Below are positions 12,101 through 22,284 of a stretch of 64,000 bases of DNA, in pieces. Source of the DNA: Onthophagus taurus (Eukaryota; Arthropoda; Insecta; Coleoptera; Scarabaeidae). Location of the stretch: the NCBI RefSeq assembly GCF_036711975.1, contig NC_091970.1:3789501-3853500 (forward strand). Reading direction: 5' to 3'. Both the position numbers and the translations under genes were made by a program. The notes beneath the pieces are model-generated. The model ran no database searches and was not told where the DNA came from. It saw only the letters and a list, made by a program, of their open reading frames with translations. Numbering within the stretch: the first letter of the stretch is position 1; every line of letters begins with the position of its first letter.

Positions 12101-13375
12101 CAAGTTTAAACTGGTAGATGGCAAATGAAAACGTCACTTTAAAGGGATTTTTCGATATGATGCAGTGAAATTCAAATGTGGCGGCATTATTTGACAGGTG
12201 TAATTGCATCTGACTAATTCCCAATTAGTCGGAACGTTAGTTAGAGCTTTTATATTTATACCCAATTCAACCTGTATTCTAGTGGTTCGGTTCTTAGCTG
12301 AATAATTTCAAAATATCCCCGACGGATGCCGCCACATGCGTTTAATTGTCATTTTGCCATTTAGTGTCAAATAAAAACTTTACCTTTCGCTCATAATTAG
12401 ATTATATTCGGACATTGTGGCGTTTCTTTCATCAGTTAATCTTTGTACTTCTTTGTTAGCTTTCATTCGGAACGCCATTGCTTGGTTAACCTCTTTAATG
12501 GCTTCGTCATATTTTTGTTGGGCTTTTATGGAGGCTTCCCGATACTTATTGCAATCCCGAACGACCTTATTCCATTGGCTATAAGCTGTTGTAATCTGTT
12601 CTTTTAAACTATCATTGTCTCTCAACTACAAAAAAAATTGATTAATAACCAAAATTGATTTAATTAACTAAATAAATACAATTGTGTTTCGTTCTTGTGA
12701 TAATTCATCAACTTTCTTGGTGAGTCGATTATTTTCGACTTGGGCCATTTCCAATTTATTAATCGCTTGCGAATGAGAAGAGATGAGCTCCTCATATCTT
12801 TTCCGTAACGTTTCATAATCGACGACATCGTGTCTTGTTAGCATGTACAATGAATCGGAAGTGTTCGTATCAGATAATAAAACTTCTTGTTGCCGATGAT
12901 ATTCGGATAATTCGTTTCTTAAGCTTTGTATGTTTTGTTCTAATCGTTGATTTTCATTCAAAACGTCGCCGTATTTTGTTCGTAAAGCGGCTGTATCTTG
13001 TGAAGAAACTTCCAATTGATTCATTGCAACTCTATGATGACTCCTATAATAATCTAATTCCTTAAAAATCAAAAAAATCAGTAAAAGTGGTTAATATTCT
13101 TCAATTAATTACTTTCATAGCATGATCACAACGTCTTCTTAATGTGGCTAGTTCGTTATTGGCTTTGTCATATTGTTGTTTGAGCTGGTCGTAATCTCTT
13201 GATGAGCTTGAGCTGATAGAGTAGTTTCTAGAAAGGGTACCTAGACAGTAATAATCTTTAATGTGATGTAAAGTAATTTAATCAAAAATTAGTAAAAATT
13301 AATTTAAAAAAAAATTAAATGAGTTTCAAACGAAAACTTACCATTGCTGGTACTCCCATCTGTATTAGACGCCAT
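6129..13375 (-). CDS. Dlg5: Discs large homologue 5 (MAGUK-like polarity scaffold)
   Basis: About eleven exons give roughly 1,700 residues. Exon 1 (13375-13342) encodes MASNTDGSTSNG; exon 2 starts at 13240, exon 3 at 13060, exon 4 lies at about 12625-12383, and exon 5 starts at 11163 after a 1.2 kb intron. The N-terminal third is a long coiled coil (for example RRDWAFSERDKIVLERESIR inverted to exon 5 order). Then come PDZ1 (DLGFELVSGRED, about 10400-10080), PDZ2 (GLSLESGVYISKI, about 10000-9770), a Ser/Pro-rich linker, PDZ3 (EPLGIQINCPETGGIFVSAV, about 8300-8060), a second low-complexity linker (about 7970-7765), PDZ4 (SLVGGNSVGIFI, about 7635-7400), SH3 (GDSLYIRCCFDRSGSDLTD) and GUK (RPVLVLGPLAEYVVDKL onward). 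The last exon ends SQWVPVQ with stop at 6129-6131. Domain order is diagnostic for DLG5, a membrane-associated scaffold in polarity and Hippo signalling. The vertebrate CARD is not seen. It is head-to-head with the aquaporin gene. Confidence 0.93.
6277..6385. repeat. Short palindromic repeat, CTAGAACTAGAA family
   Basis: Lies in the last Dlg5 intron. It contains GTTCTAGGTCTAGTGTTAGT and facing complementary sequence. It belongs to the same family as copies near 11535, 23268, 37555, 40890 and 46072, recognised by TAGTGTTAGTTCTAGTTTTA. Confidence 0.65.
9188..9372. repeat. Minisatellite in a Dlg5 intron
   Basis: About four to five imperfect copies of a 35-50 bp unit built around AAAATAATTTTTGAGGTTAA followed by a T-run and AAATTGACATA. 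It fills the intron between the PDZ2-linker exon and the PDZ3 exon. Confidence 0.75.
11164..12382. other. Large Dlg5 intron
   Basis: This 1.2 kb intron separates two coiled-coil exons. Its middle is occupied by palindromic repeats (separate entry at 11535-11910). The rest is AT-rich, with GTGTCAA/TGACATTT motifs and no coding sequence. The sequence GACTAAGGCCCAGTTTATTC near 11443 resembles the end of the MITE at 58866, so a degraded element may start there. Confidence 0.6.
11535..11910. repeat. Nested palindromic repeat cluster (CTAGAACTAGAA family)
   Basis: Several head-to-head arms: GGTTTAGCCGTGCGACTTC and CGTCTCTAAAGACGGCTAAA alternate with TTCTAGTTCTAGGTATAGTG and its complement. The arms could fold into hairpins of over 100 bases. 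No open frame. This is the largest of six copies in the window. Confidence 0.75.
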
Positions 13376-14296
13376 TCACACCGCTAAAAATCGCAAAAAA
13401 AATAACTCTAAAAACTCTATTATTCTAATAATAACAAAAATAGAAAGTCTCAAGACCATTTTTTTTTTGTACCGTTCCGATTCGTTGGGCGCAACTTTTA
13501 ACCACCACCATCGCCTTAAATCAATGTTGTAACACAACTTCTACATCATGTAATTGTTAGAAATCAAATTTTATTAGAGAAATTACAAAAAAAAACTTAA
13601 GACCACCAACACAACACAAAAAGGTTATGATAACTTCTTTTTCCGGAAATAAAATGCACTCCATTCCAACGGAAACGTTTTATATCCTTTATTGAAGGCA
13701 AAAATCGAAAAGCACGCACAAAACCAACGATTTCTTTATCATTTACTCACCTAAATTAGAATTAACTCATATTATTAAAGGGGGACGGCCATTTTGGTGT
13801 AGTGTGTAAATATTTGATCGACATGAAGTTAGCTCCAAAAAAAATGTCAAATGTCAAAAGAAATCTAAACTTATTTTTTAATTTCAATTTAATTCATCAA
13901 AATTATTTATTAATTCAATAATATTAATTAAATACATTATAGATAAATACATATTTATAAATAAATGGATTATTATGATATCTAATAGTGTCACATTAGT
14001 TGCCTAATTTTATTATTTTTAAATAAATTTATTAATTAATTAAAGGAATCTTATCAATTAATTAATTATTATTGTTGATGACTTATTCGTGCTATTTGAT
14101 TACTTTTTAAAGCAATGAGACGCGTAGGTCAAAATTGCTTCTAAAAATAATAATACCAAGGCACGGGACAGTTTTTCTATGCATTAAAAATAGCCCAATG
14201 CTTAGCCAGACTTTGAAATTATTTCATTATTAAAACAAGCGTAGCCAAAAACGCACAAAATAATTCCGTACTTTTAATTTAATTTCAATTTAAAAC
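13376..14296. other. Divergent spacer between Dlg5 and the aquaporin gene
   Basis: Holds the 5' UTR and promoter regions of two head-to-head genes. It contains AAATGTCAAATGTCAAAAG near 13842. Both 5' ends probably lie within a few hundred bases of the start codons; no TATA box or coding sequence was seen. Confidence 0.5.
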
Positions 14297-15502
14297 ATGA
14301 AGACGCTCAATCAAATTTACAAAACTTTAAAGGGATACAAAATCATCGGATACAGGTATTAACATTAAATTAATCTTCAATAATTAATTTAAACCAAATT
14401 TGTAGTAGCAAAACCAATTTGTTTGGACTAAATCCGTTGGTGATCTCTGTATTCTACATCGTTTTAACGGAAGCGATTATTTCGCATTTACGACGGTTTA
14501 TTAAAAACAGTTTTGCAGATGGGTTAGTTAGACAATTAGTTTTAGAATTTATTGCAACGGCCGAATTATGCGCGACTTGTTTTGAATTAATCATAGGTAA
14601 GAAAAAAAATATTTTTTTTTTGATATTTTGATTTTAACTAAAATATGCAACCGAGTATAGAATGTCGGTGAAGTAGCGAGCACGATTTAAAAAATTATGG
14701 CTACACCAGACGATTGTCGATAAATTTATCAATAAGATCGTACAATTGAGTATAAAATAGCCTAAATTAAAATAATTTTGTACGTAAGGGTTGTTTTTAT
14801 AAAAATTGATTGTTTAAAAACGACTAAGAAGTACACAAACATTAAAAATCAAAATTGATGTAGATTAAACTAATTAGTGTTTAATTTTTAGTTGCTGATA
14901 ATTATGGCGTTGTTATGTACGGATTATTCCTATTTTTATTAACGGTGTGGTGGTCGTTTAATTGGGAGGACTCCTCGGCGTGTCCCTATATTCCAATCGA
15001 AGAAATTTTTGAGCGGAAACGCAACATTTTCATCGGATTTTTAGTGATAGGAGCCCAAATTTTAGGTGGCTTATCCATATTTAGATACATTCAAATACTA
15101 TGGTCTTTAGAGTTAGTTGAAACACACCAAGGTAGAGCTTTCGAGGAATGCTCGACGGATCTTCAAGTTTCCGTTATATTAGGTTCCATAATCGAGGGAA
15201 TCGCAACGTGTATTTGTAGGATTTTCTCGAGGATTTTAGGCGAAACTAACTCGCGAATGGGTAACATTTTGGACGCTTTCATCGGCACGCTTATGGTCGT
15301 TGCTGCTTTTAATTATTCTGGGGGGTATTTTAATCCCGCACTCGCAACCTCTTTAAAATACGGATGCAAAGGTAACACCATACCAGAACACATGTTGGTT
15401 TATTGGTTAGGCCCCACGATTGGGGCGATTTTTTCCGTTTTTATTTTTAATTCGAAACCGATTCAAAATATCGTTAAGATTCTTACCGGTAAACGCGATT
15501 AA
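14297..15502 (+). CDS. Aqp12L: Unorthodox aquaporin, insect Aqp12-like
   Basis: Three exons: 14297-14356 (MKTLNQIYKTLKGYKIIGY), 14406 to about 14596, and about 14892-15502, giving about 278 residues with six hydrophobic segments. The first pore motif is CPY (DSSACPYIPIEE, near residue 114) instead of NPA, the hallmark of insect Aqp12-like proteins of the AQP11/12 superaquaporin group. The second is canonical (GGYFNPALA). These channels are usually intracellular and their permeability is not well defined. The start is supported by clean splice phases (AG|T, then G|TT). It is head-to-head with Dlg5 and convergent with the odorant receptor. Confidence 0.9.
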
Positions 15503-16236
15503 ATGCGACTTTAAATTCAATTTGTCTTCTTTGAGATTAAAAGATAAAAACACTGCCTTTTATTGTGAATATGGAATGTTCTCTTTTTTATTAATTATTT
15601 TAAATAATTAATTTTTGGTTGTGATTAATTTTATTGTTGTAAATAGTAGGGGATTATTTCTAGTCGAAATTGTGATTTTTAAGTTATTAAATATTTTTAA
15701 ACTTGATGAGTTCCTTTTTAAACCCTTAAAATAAATAATTTTATAATATATTAATTTAATTATTATAAATAAACTGTCAAAAAATTGAGGTTATGTATAA
15801 TCAAAACAATTTGCGATACTTTATTATTTATTGCAAAAACGTTTTAGAGATACTAAATAAGTGTTTAAATTGATTATTATTTAATTATTAACAATAATTA
15901 CACTAATTAAACTAACAAATATAAATTTGAGATATGCATAATGGGTTGCATACTAACAAATGTGAGGTTATATAACTGTTTCGTGCCAATAACAATTTTC
16001 AATACTTTATTATTTATTGTAAAAACGTTTTAATAATTTAAGTGAAGTTTAAATTTGATTATTTTTTAATTATTAACAATAATTTAATAATTAGAAATAA
16101 ACTATTAAATAAAAATTTGAGATGTGCACAATTGGTTGCATATTTAAGAATGTGAGGTTATGTATAACCGCTTTGTAACATTCTTTTTAACACAATTTAG
16201 ATGTTTTAGTGTTAATTAATTTATGTTTAAATAGTA
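15503..16236. other. Convergent spacer between aquaporin and odorant receptor
   Basis: 3' UTR sequence on both sides and an ancient tandem duplication in the middle (separate entry). Several AATAAA-type signals follow the aquaporin stop, for example near 15730 and 15766. Confidence 0.5.
15783..16175. repeat. Tandem duplication, unit about 180-190 bp
   Basis: Two diverged copies plus the start of a third. Each has GAGGTTATATAACTG or the equivalent, CTTTATTATTTATTG, AAAAACGTTTTA, TTAATTATTAACAATAATT, then TTGAGATRTGCAYAATKGGTTGCATA. The second begins near 15960 and the third partial copy near 16151. Non-coding. Confidence 0.8.
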
Positions 16237-17630
16237 TTAATTACCAACACCCGTTTTTAGAGTCGAAAATTTATACCCAGTGGACATAATCTACAAAAAC
16301 AAGCAAGATTAATTCATTGCAATCAATAAATTGAATCATACATTATTAAATGTGACGAAATGAAAATCTCCGAGAATCCCACACTCATACTTTAAAGGTT
16401 TTTGAGCTCTACACAACACGATAGAAATGTCTCTTCGCAATTTTGGATCAGCCTGATACCATTCAATGGCATAAACCTTATCGGCAACTGATAAACTCTA
16501 AAACGGAGAGGTTAAAAATGATTTTTGATTAATAATCACCTACATAATCGTGAATTCTTTGTCCTGTTAAGCACAGAATGTAAACTCCAAGCCCCCATCC
16601 GCATAAATTCAAAAATGAGATTATGGTGTGGCTCTAAAAAATTTAAAATTTATTTATTAATTTATTAAAAAATTGTTTTAGATACGGTTAGAAATGCCAT
16701 TAAAGTGGTCCCGATTACAATGCTGTAATAAACTAAAGCTGGGAAAGTTACCGTAACAAAACAGTCATTGGTAATTTGAACTAACCTAAAAATTAAAAAT
16801 TATTTTTTTGATTTTTTTTTAGTTTTTCAATTTACTCAATGATGTAAATATGAAATATAATGCATTCTCGAAATCGTTTTTTGTGTTCAAGTCGATCGTT
16901 GGTCTCAAAAGCTTTATCCAACATATTCTTTAACTGATTGATTCTTAAAATTATGAATTCAAAAGCTCCAAGAGTACAATTAACAATGATTGCACCACCA
17001 GAACAGGAAAAACAGATTGTGTATATCTCAATTGCGACGTGAATAAGGTAAACTAATCCGCCTTGAATATCGTAGGGGTAAGAAACTTTGGTTCCAAATC
17101 CACATAAAATCGTTTTGTTTGATAACTCAGCCTTCCACATACAATTTTCGTAGTCATAAACCGGGTATAAAGCAACAAAGAATCCCCCAGTAACGCAATA
17201 ACATACAAAAAAGACAGAAATCATGTTTATGATGAAAGCTATTGTTGCTATGTTTTCCGGGATTCCATAGTTCTCAAAGTTTTCCAAAATCGCGTAAAGT
17301 TGTTTGATTTTGTGACGTTGCTTAAACATCGCCGTGCAATTAATCAGCATTTGAAATAATCCCGCTGCTACAAAGAGAGATTCTAATTTTTCACCTCCCG
17401 GAACGCTAGAATCTAATTTAAATGTTTTAATAAAATAATTAAAATCAATTTATTCGTTATTTACCTGGAGCTATGTTAACAATATAAGAGATAACTCCAA
17501 AAACGTGGTAAGTATAAACAATTATAGAAACTCTCATGTTTATCGCATAAATCGTTTCGGAACCATCGGGTGGCCAAAATCCGCAAAAACTTAAACAGCC
17601 ATAAAGCAAATTCAAATAAGCTCTCTTCAT
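16237..17630 (-). CDS. Insect odorant receptor (7-TM, 7tm_6 family)
   Basis: Six exons reconstructed by splice phase. Exon 1 (17630-17465) starts MKRAYLNLLYGCLSFCGFWP, a typical OR N-terminus. Exon 2 (about 17412-16838) holds TM2-TM5-like segments, with SGGAIIVNCTLGAFEFIILR and the loop after it. Exon 3 follows near 16783, then an exon ending GQRIHDY, then SLSVADKVYAIEWYQADPKL. The last exon (16290-16237) encodes IMSTGYKFSTLKTGVGN. WYQ.DPK.R and the FNNIMSTGYKFSTL tail are signature OR C-terminal features. Length is about 380 residues, normal for the family. It would form ligand-gated channels with Orco in olfactory neuron dendrites. All frames are open, so it looks functional. Confidence 0.9.
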
Positions 17631-18071
17631 TTTGATTATAACATTGATTTAAAGCAAACAAATAAAAAATAGCTTTATATAAGAAAAAATTTTTTTTGAT
17701 GAATAAATAAAAATCTTAACACGCTTTAATGATTATAGGGAAAAAAAAGCGTTGTTACAATCCCTCTTTAATAAAATCAAACAAAATCGCTTCATCTAAT
17801 AATTTATTAAAAATAAAATTTATATCTTCACTCGCTAAACCGCGCCATCTATCAATTATTTTCTAAACTACAAACGTCAATATCAAAAAAAAATCCTTTC
17901 TAACAATAAATAAATCAAAATTGTGTTGGAAAAACAAACATTCTCTTTATTTTCTACATTCCCATTTACTCAAAATTTATTATCATTTCCCAATTAATAA
18001 GCACTACTTCATTTTATCTAAGAATTTTTAATAACGATTAATGCTAACTGTTTCTATATTCCTTTGACCAT
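17631..18071. other. Spacer: OR 5' flank and CHCHD2 3' UTR
   Basis: AT-rich and without coding potential. The half nearest 18071 is probably the CHCHD2 3' UTR on the minus strand; the half nearest 17631 is the OR promoter. Confidence 0.45.
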
Positions 18072-18654
18072 TTATACTCCATTCTTAAGTTTGCATTGTT
18101 GAATAGCTTCGTTAAATCCTTGACATAACGTTAAATCAGATTGGGTTGCAGCACAATTTAAAAATTGCTTAATTTCCCAAGCACAAGGTCCCGTCGGTTC
18201 AGAACCATCATGATGATACTGTTGAGCGGGTTGTTGGGCTTGTTGTTGTTGTTCCGGTTGACTTGAACCACCACCACTAAAAGCACCTAAAAACAAATAA
18301 TGTAAATTATTACAATTAATTGAAATAATAAGATTTACTTACCAGTTAATGCATGTCCGATTGTATGTCCAACAGCAGATCCAATTGCTACACCACCAGC
18401 CGTTGCAGCCATTTGACCGAAAAGACCTGGTTGTTGAGGAGCTGCAGCTGCGGGAGCTTGCATCGGAGCTGGAGGAGGCGGGGCAGCTCTAGCAGGTAAT
18501 GTAGTACTAAAACAAACATTTTTTTTAATCAGAAAAACTATCTTAAATTTGAGGTTATGTCAAATATTTTTTGTGATTTTTACCTCGGGGGTGGTGAATA
18601 TCGAGTAGGTGCAGCCCTTGGAGTTGGGCTACTTGATCGTCCGCGTCTCGGCAT
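18072..18654 (-). CDS. CHCHD2: CHCHD2/CHCHD10 twin CX9C mitochondrial protein
   Basis: Three exons (18654-18584, about 18508-18343, about 18290-18072) give 149 residues. The N-terminus is Arg/Ser/Pro-rich ([13 protein letters not shown]), a mitochondrial targeting region. A Pro/Ala stretch and a Gly/Ala hydrophobic segment ([20 protein letters not shown]) follow, then a Gln-rich linker and the CHCH domain with two CX9C pairs ([11 protein letters not shown] and [11 protein letters not shown]). Proteins of this family are imported to the intermembrane space through the MIA40 relay and act in cristae organisation and respiratory regulation; they also reach the nucleus. Splice phases (AG|T and G|GT) are consistent. 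A second possible first exon lies at 19099-19175. Confidence 0.93.
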
Positions 18655-18712
18655 TATTATTAAACACTTTAAAAACGGTTAAACGCGAAAAAACTGGCTT
18701 TTAAGTCGTTAA

Positions 18713-18937
18713 ATGACAGGACTAGAATTACGCAAGATATCTAAAAAACGGCCCTCTTATAATGGATTTATAGAAGTTTCTGGAACACGTGATCTTTATC
18801 TGGACAATTTTCGACGTGGCCGGGGAAATTTCGATGATTTTAATCGGTTGGTAGAAAGAGATGGGTTTATTTGGGGATTTCTTAGATTGGCCCAGATATT
18901 TATATTGAACGTCATTGTGATACATTTTTGGACTTAA
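18713..18937 (+). CDS. Candidate small membrane protein (74 aa), unrecognised
   Basis: Single open frame on the plus strand, starting 59 bases from the CHCHD2 start in head-to-head orientation, so a shared promoter is possible. The N-terminus is basic (KISKKRP), the middle is charged (DLYLDNFRRGRGNFDDFNRL) and the C-terminus is hydrophobic (FLRLAQIFILNVIVIHFW), as in a tail-anchored protein. An AATAAA follows near 19015. I do not recognise a family. The complementary strand is also open over this stretch, which weakens the case. If the upstream CHCHD2 exon is real, this gene lies in its intron on the opposite strand. Confidence 0.4.
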   Translation: MTGLELRKISKKRPSYNGFIEVSGTRDLYLDNFRRGRGNFDDFNRLVERDGFIWGFLRLAQIFILNVIVIHFWT

Positions 18938-19717
18938 TCCCAAAGTTTATTATTTTTAGATTTTGTAAATTTGTTGAGTCACGGGGAGATATAATAAGGG
19001 ATATAATTATTGTTAAATAAATAGGTTAGGTTATTTATGGTAAGTGTTTATGGTGGTTGGTAGGATTGTTTTTGGGGGGAAATTTAAAACGTTCTTACCT
19101 CCCATATTGCCTCTTTTGGGTCGTACTTGGTGAACGGGGTGTTGGCGATCTGGATTTTCCGCTCGATCTCACCATTTTGTGGAAAAAATTAACCCGAAAT
19201 TTAGGAAAATCATAAAAAATTTTCAGGTAATAATAAAAATTGAAAATGACTGATGTAAAAGCGTTTACTACGATTTAATTAATTTATTTGTGTAGGCAAC
19301 CAAATATACGCTCAATTACGTCAAATCAATTGAGGTTAATGTAATTTGAAAAATTAAACAATTTTTTAATTTATTTTTTATTAAAGAAGTTTTACATGAA
19401 ATGAAAATGGTTTTTAATAAAAGTGGGAGTTTATTACAACTACATCAGTTAATCTAATAAATTTGGTTATGTTTATGCAATAAATTATCTATACACAGCT
19501 ATACATTGTACATTCATAAAAAATTGCTTAAAAACGCTGTTATTTATTCACTATACTGGCTTTTAGAGTACACAAGTTATTGAAAGATCTTATTTAATTA
19601 AAAATTTATTAATTATTACAATCGAACAGAAGATAAACAACAGTTACAAAAAAAAACTTCTTAAAAAGTCCTTAGAAATGAAAAAGAAACCAATTATGCT
19701 TTGTACATTTAAACGAT
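18938..19717. other. Spacer with alternative CHCHD2 exon and KDEL receptor 3' UTR
   Basis: Contains the candidate first exon at 19099-19175 (own entry). A GGCAACCAAATATACG motif lies near 19293. The stretch from about 19500 to 19717 is probably the KDEL receptor 3' UTR on the minus strand. Confidence 0.5.
19099..19175 (-). CDS. CHCHD2: Candidate alternative first coding exon of CHCHD2
   Basis: Reads MVRSSGKSRSPTPRSPSTTQ.. on the minus strand and ends in a good donor (GGGAG|GTAAGA). It leaves the same phase (AG|) as the proximal first exon at 18654-18584, so either can splice to exon 2. Both share an S-x-SPTPR core and are Arg/Ser-rich, which suggests exon duplication. It would give CHCHD2 a different targeting sequence. 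Transcription is not shown by the sequence. Confidence 0.6.
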
Positions 19718-20780
19718 TTAAGCAGGTAACTGCAATTTCTTCCCACGTAGCACTAAAATATTTAACAAATTAAATTTTACAAAAAAAAAACAAAATTTGT
19801 ACCCACCTTTCGTAATGTATAAATAAAAGAAATCGCAATACAAAACGGTTTGAACCACCCCGGCAACAATCGCAATCAAATCGTAATGATCCTCCATGAA
19901 GTAACGATAAATCCAATTAAGAATGTACAAACCGCGATAAGAACCCAACGCAAACAAATAATGCGAGGTGATACTTTCAGCTTCGCCCGTTTTACTAACC
20001 ATAAAAAGTTGCGGAAGAATAGCCACCGATTCTAAATAAATACTGAAAGTCCATAAAACCTTAAAAAAATTTAATTAAAACCCGATAACCCCACTTTCAA
20101 ATCAAACTCACCTCCAAAACCGTAAAATCATGATTAATCAACAACGCTAAGATAACGGCTGGGATGAGGAGAAACTCAATTCTGAATGTATCATGATTGT
20201 GGTCGTAGGTAGCTTTAAATTTCATGTAAATAAAGTAACACGTCGCATAAGATGCCGCAATAAAGACGAGTTTCATTAAAGTGTTATACAACGAAACGTA
20301 CGTCGTTAATAAATCCAAGTATCTCGTCGTATACACAATTGCAAAAAGTAGTTGGGATTTTCCAGATATTCCTAAATAAATCAAAATAATATAACAAAAA
20401 TTTTGACGTTTAACATAACCTAAAAAAGATGTACGATTATCTTTTTTTGACACTGTACATCATCATGTCCACGTACGCTTAATTTAACCCTCATTTTAAC
20501 TTGATCTTTTTAAAGAATATTGATTAAAAAGGCATGTATAACTGAAATATAGAGTATTTTATACAATTTTCGCTCGGTTTTACCTGTCAAATTGAGGGGT
20601 AAATAATAACACAAAGAGAAAATATCAATAAACCCGGGGTTTTGATGGCTTCGGGTAAATCGCGGGGATCGGGGTTAATTTGTACTCACCAGCGCACGAC
20701 CTCGACTTCCATATTTTCCTGAGCAATATTATTATGGCTAAGAGATGCGACAAATCGCCCGTTAGTCGAAAAATGTTCAT
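19718..20780 (-). CDS. KdelR: ER lumen protein-retaining (KDEL) receptor
   Basis: Four exons give exactly 212 residues, the family length. Exon 1 (20780 to about 20690) encodes [20 protein letters not shown] and continues [10 protein letters not shown]. Exon 2 (about 20372-20111) includes [18 protein letters not shown]. Exon 3 includes [19 protein letters not shown] and [20 protein letters not shown]. The last exon ends [11 protein letters not shown], with the lysine COPI-retrieval tail. This seven-helix Golgi protein binds C-terminal KDEL/HDEL of escaped ER residents at low pH and returns them to the ER. The start is set by the conserved MNIFR; a longer frame through exon 1 in another phase is a shadow. 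Confidence 0.96.
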
Positions 20781-21099
20781 TTTGGCCCGAATTTAATGCA
20801 AAAAACCATTCGAACGAACCACCTCTATGCGGCGATATATGACGTGGCTCTCTTCGTTTGCATCCTAAAGATGGCGCTATCAATAACACAACCACAGCAA
20901 CCAACCATTTAAAAATTAAATTAAGAATAATTTATAATTAATTTTTATTAATAAAAAACAAAAAAAAATATTCATTAAAATGTTAGTATTAATTAATTGT
21001 TTAATTAGTTGAGTTTAGAAAATCAATAAATTAAATTAAATTGTTGGCAACATAGATGGCGCTTACTATCAAAAACATTGAGAAAATATACCTAAATGA
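20781..21099. other. 5' flank of the KDEL receptor
   Basis: The first 120 bases are likely 5' UTR and promoter and hold an AGATGGCGC at 20869-20877. A second AGATGGCGC lies at 21054-21062, just left of the transposon. The rest is AT-rich. Confidence 0.45.
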
Positions 21100-21107
21100 G
21101 AAGTAAT

Positions 21108-22276
21108 CATATATATACTATCTTCTATATCGCTGACTAAGGCAGCAAAAGAGTGTAAACACTAGAGTGCAGATATATATATATCTGTCTTTGTCGTACC
21201 CCGGTCGACTCAAGAGACATGTGTGAACACGTGATGAGTACGCTTTTATCTTATTGGACGGTGAATTAAAAATTAATAGCAGCTGATGACCTTGATGTTT
21301 ATAAATCAACAAATAAATGTTTGACATAAACATAACCTAAAATCTAAATATTTAGTTATGTATATTATAGGTTTCATGTGTATAATAACATAATTATTAA
21401 CATATTTTAGGACTTAGCAATTTAAAATGTAATTATTATTTGTTAAGAAAGTGAAGAAAATTTGTTAAAAGATATTTTTGGGGCCTAAAAATTGGTTGAG
21501 CAGGTAGAAGGAACGATCTCAGTGTAATAAAAAAGAATTTAAAGCCCTCCTTTTCTTGAAACATTTTTCTTAAAAATTTAATTAATAATTACATCGATAT
21601 GATGAAAATTTTATGATAGAATATTATGTACATTAAATAGTAAATTCTTTAAAACTTAATTACATCCGATCTAAGTATTATAAACTCGTTTTATTTAAAA
21701 ATCAATAGAGTAAAATAGTTTTCTTAAAATTCGTCTTTTATTTTGTTACCCTTTTGTAATCTAATCAAAAATAATTGGTGTAACCCACAAGTCTGGTAAG
21801 TACATGGCGCAAACATAAACAAACAAGCAGCTAATTATTAATAATGAAAATTTTAAGATAGAATGTTATGTACTTTAAATAGTAAGTATATATTTTATAT
21901 CTTTCATTAATGTAACAACTTCTTTAAATAGCGTGAGCCCACAAATTATGTTAAAAATTATATATTTTTTTTAATGAACAATCTACATAAAGTTGATATT
22001 TAATGCAATATTTAACCTCAATTTCACACAAAAGTACATATACTCTAATTTATTTGATGCATCAGTGATAATTTATAGTTAAAGTAAACCATCTATAATA
22101 ATAATTGCATTTTAAACACTTCACACTCTTTAAAATTTACGATTCGCGCTAGCGCTTTCACGACACCGGGGTACGACAAAGACAAAACATATATCATTCC
22201 GTCTTCTTTTGATGGAAACGCTCGCCACTCATTGCTTAGATAGGGAGTCAGCGATATAGAAGATAGTATATATATG
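21108..22276. mobile_element. Non-autonomous DNA transposon with 8-bp target duplication
   Basis: The left end reads CATATATATACTATCTTCTA followed by TATCGCTGAC; the right end is its inverted complement (GTCAGCGATATAGAAGATAG then TATATATATG), giving about 30 bp terminal inverted repeats. A second shared inner block contains CTTTGTCGTACCCCGG on both sides (about 21190 and 22170). The sequence GAAGTAAT flanks the element directly at 21100-21107 and 22277-22284, an 8-bp target-site duplication. Eight bases suggest hAT or P superfamily; the terminal CA and 30-bp TIR lean toward P, but no transposase is present to decide. The interior is AT-rich and non-coding, with an internal direct repeat (about 21600-21650 against 21840-21890). 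Confidence 0.85.
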
Positions 22277-22284
22277 GAAGTAAT

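Noticed and set aside
17476-17661. Minus-strand open frame MFALNQCYNQ over odorant receptor exon 1
   Set aside because: Out of frame with the OR; the start at 17630 gives the typical OR N-terminus and correct phase.
20686-20904. Minus-strand open frame over KDEL receptor exon 1
   Set aside because: Wrong frame; the frame starting [12 protein letters not shown] at 20780 is the real one and splices correctly.
21118-21333. Short minus-strand open frames inside the 8-bp-TSD transposon
   Set aside because: They read through the inverted repeat and AT-rich interior, with no transposase motif.
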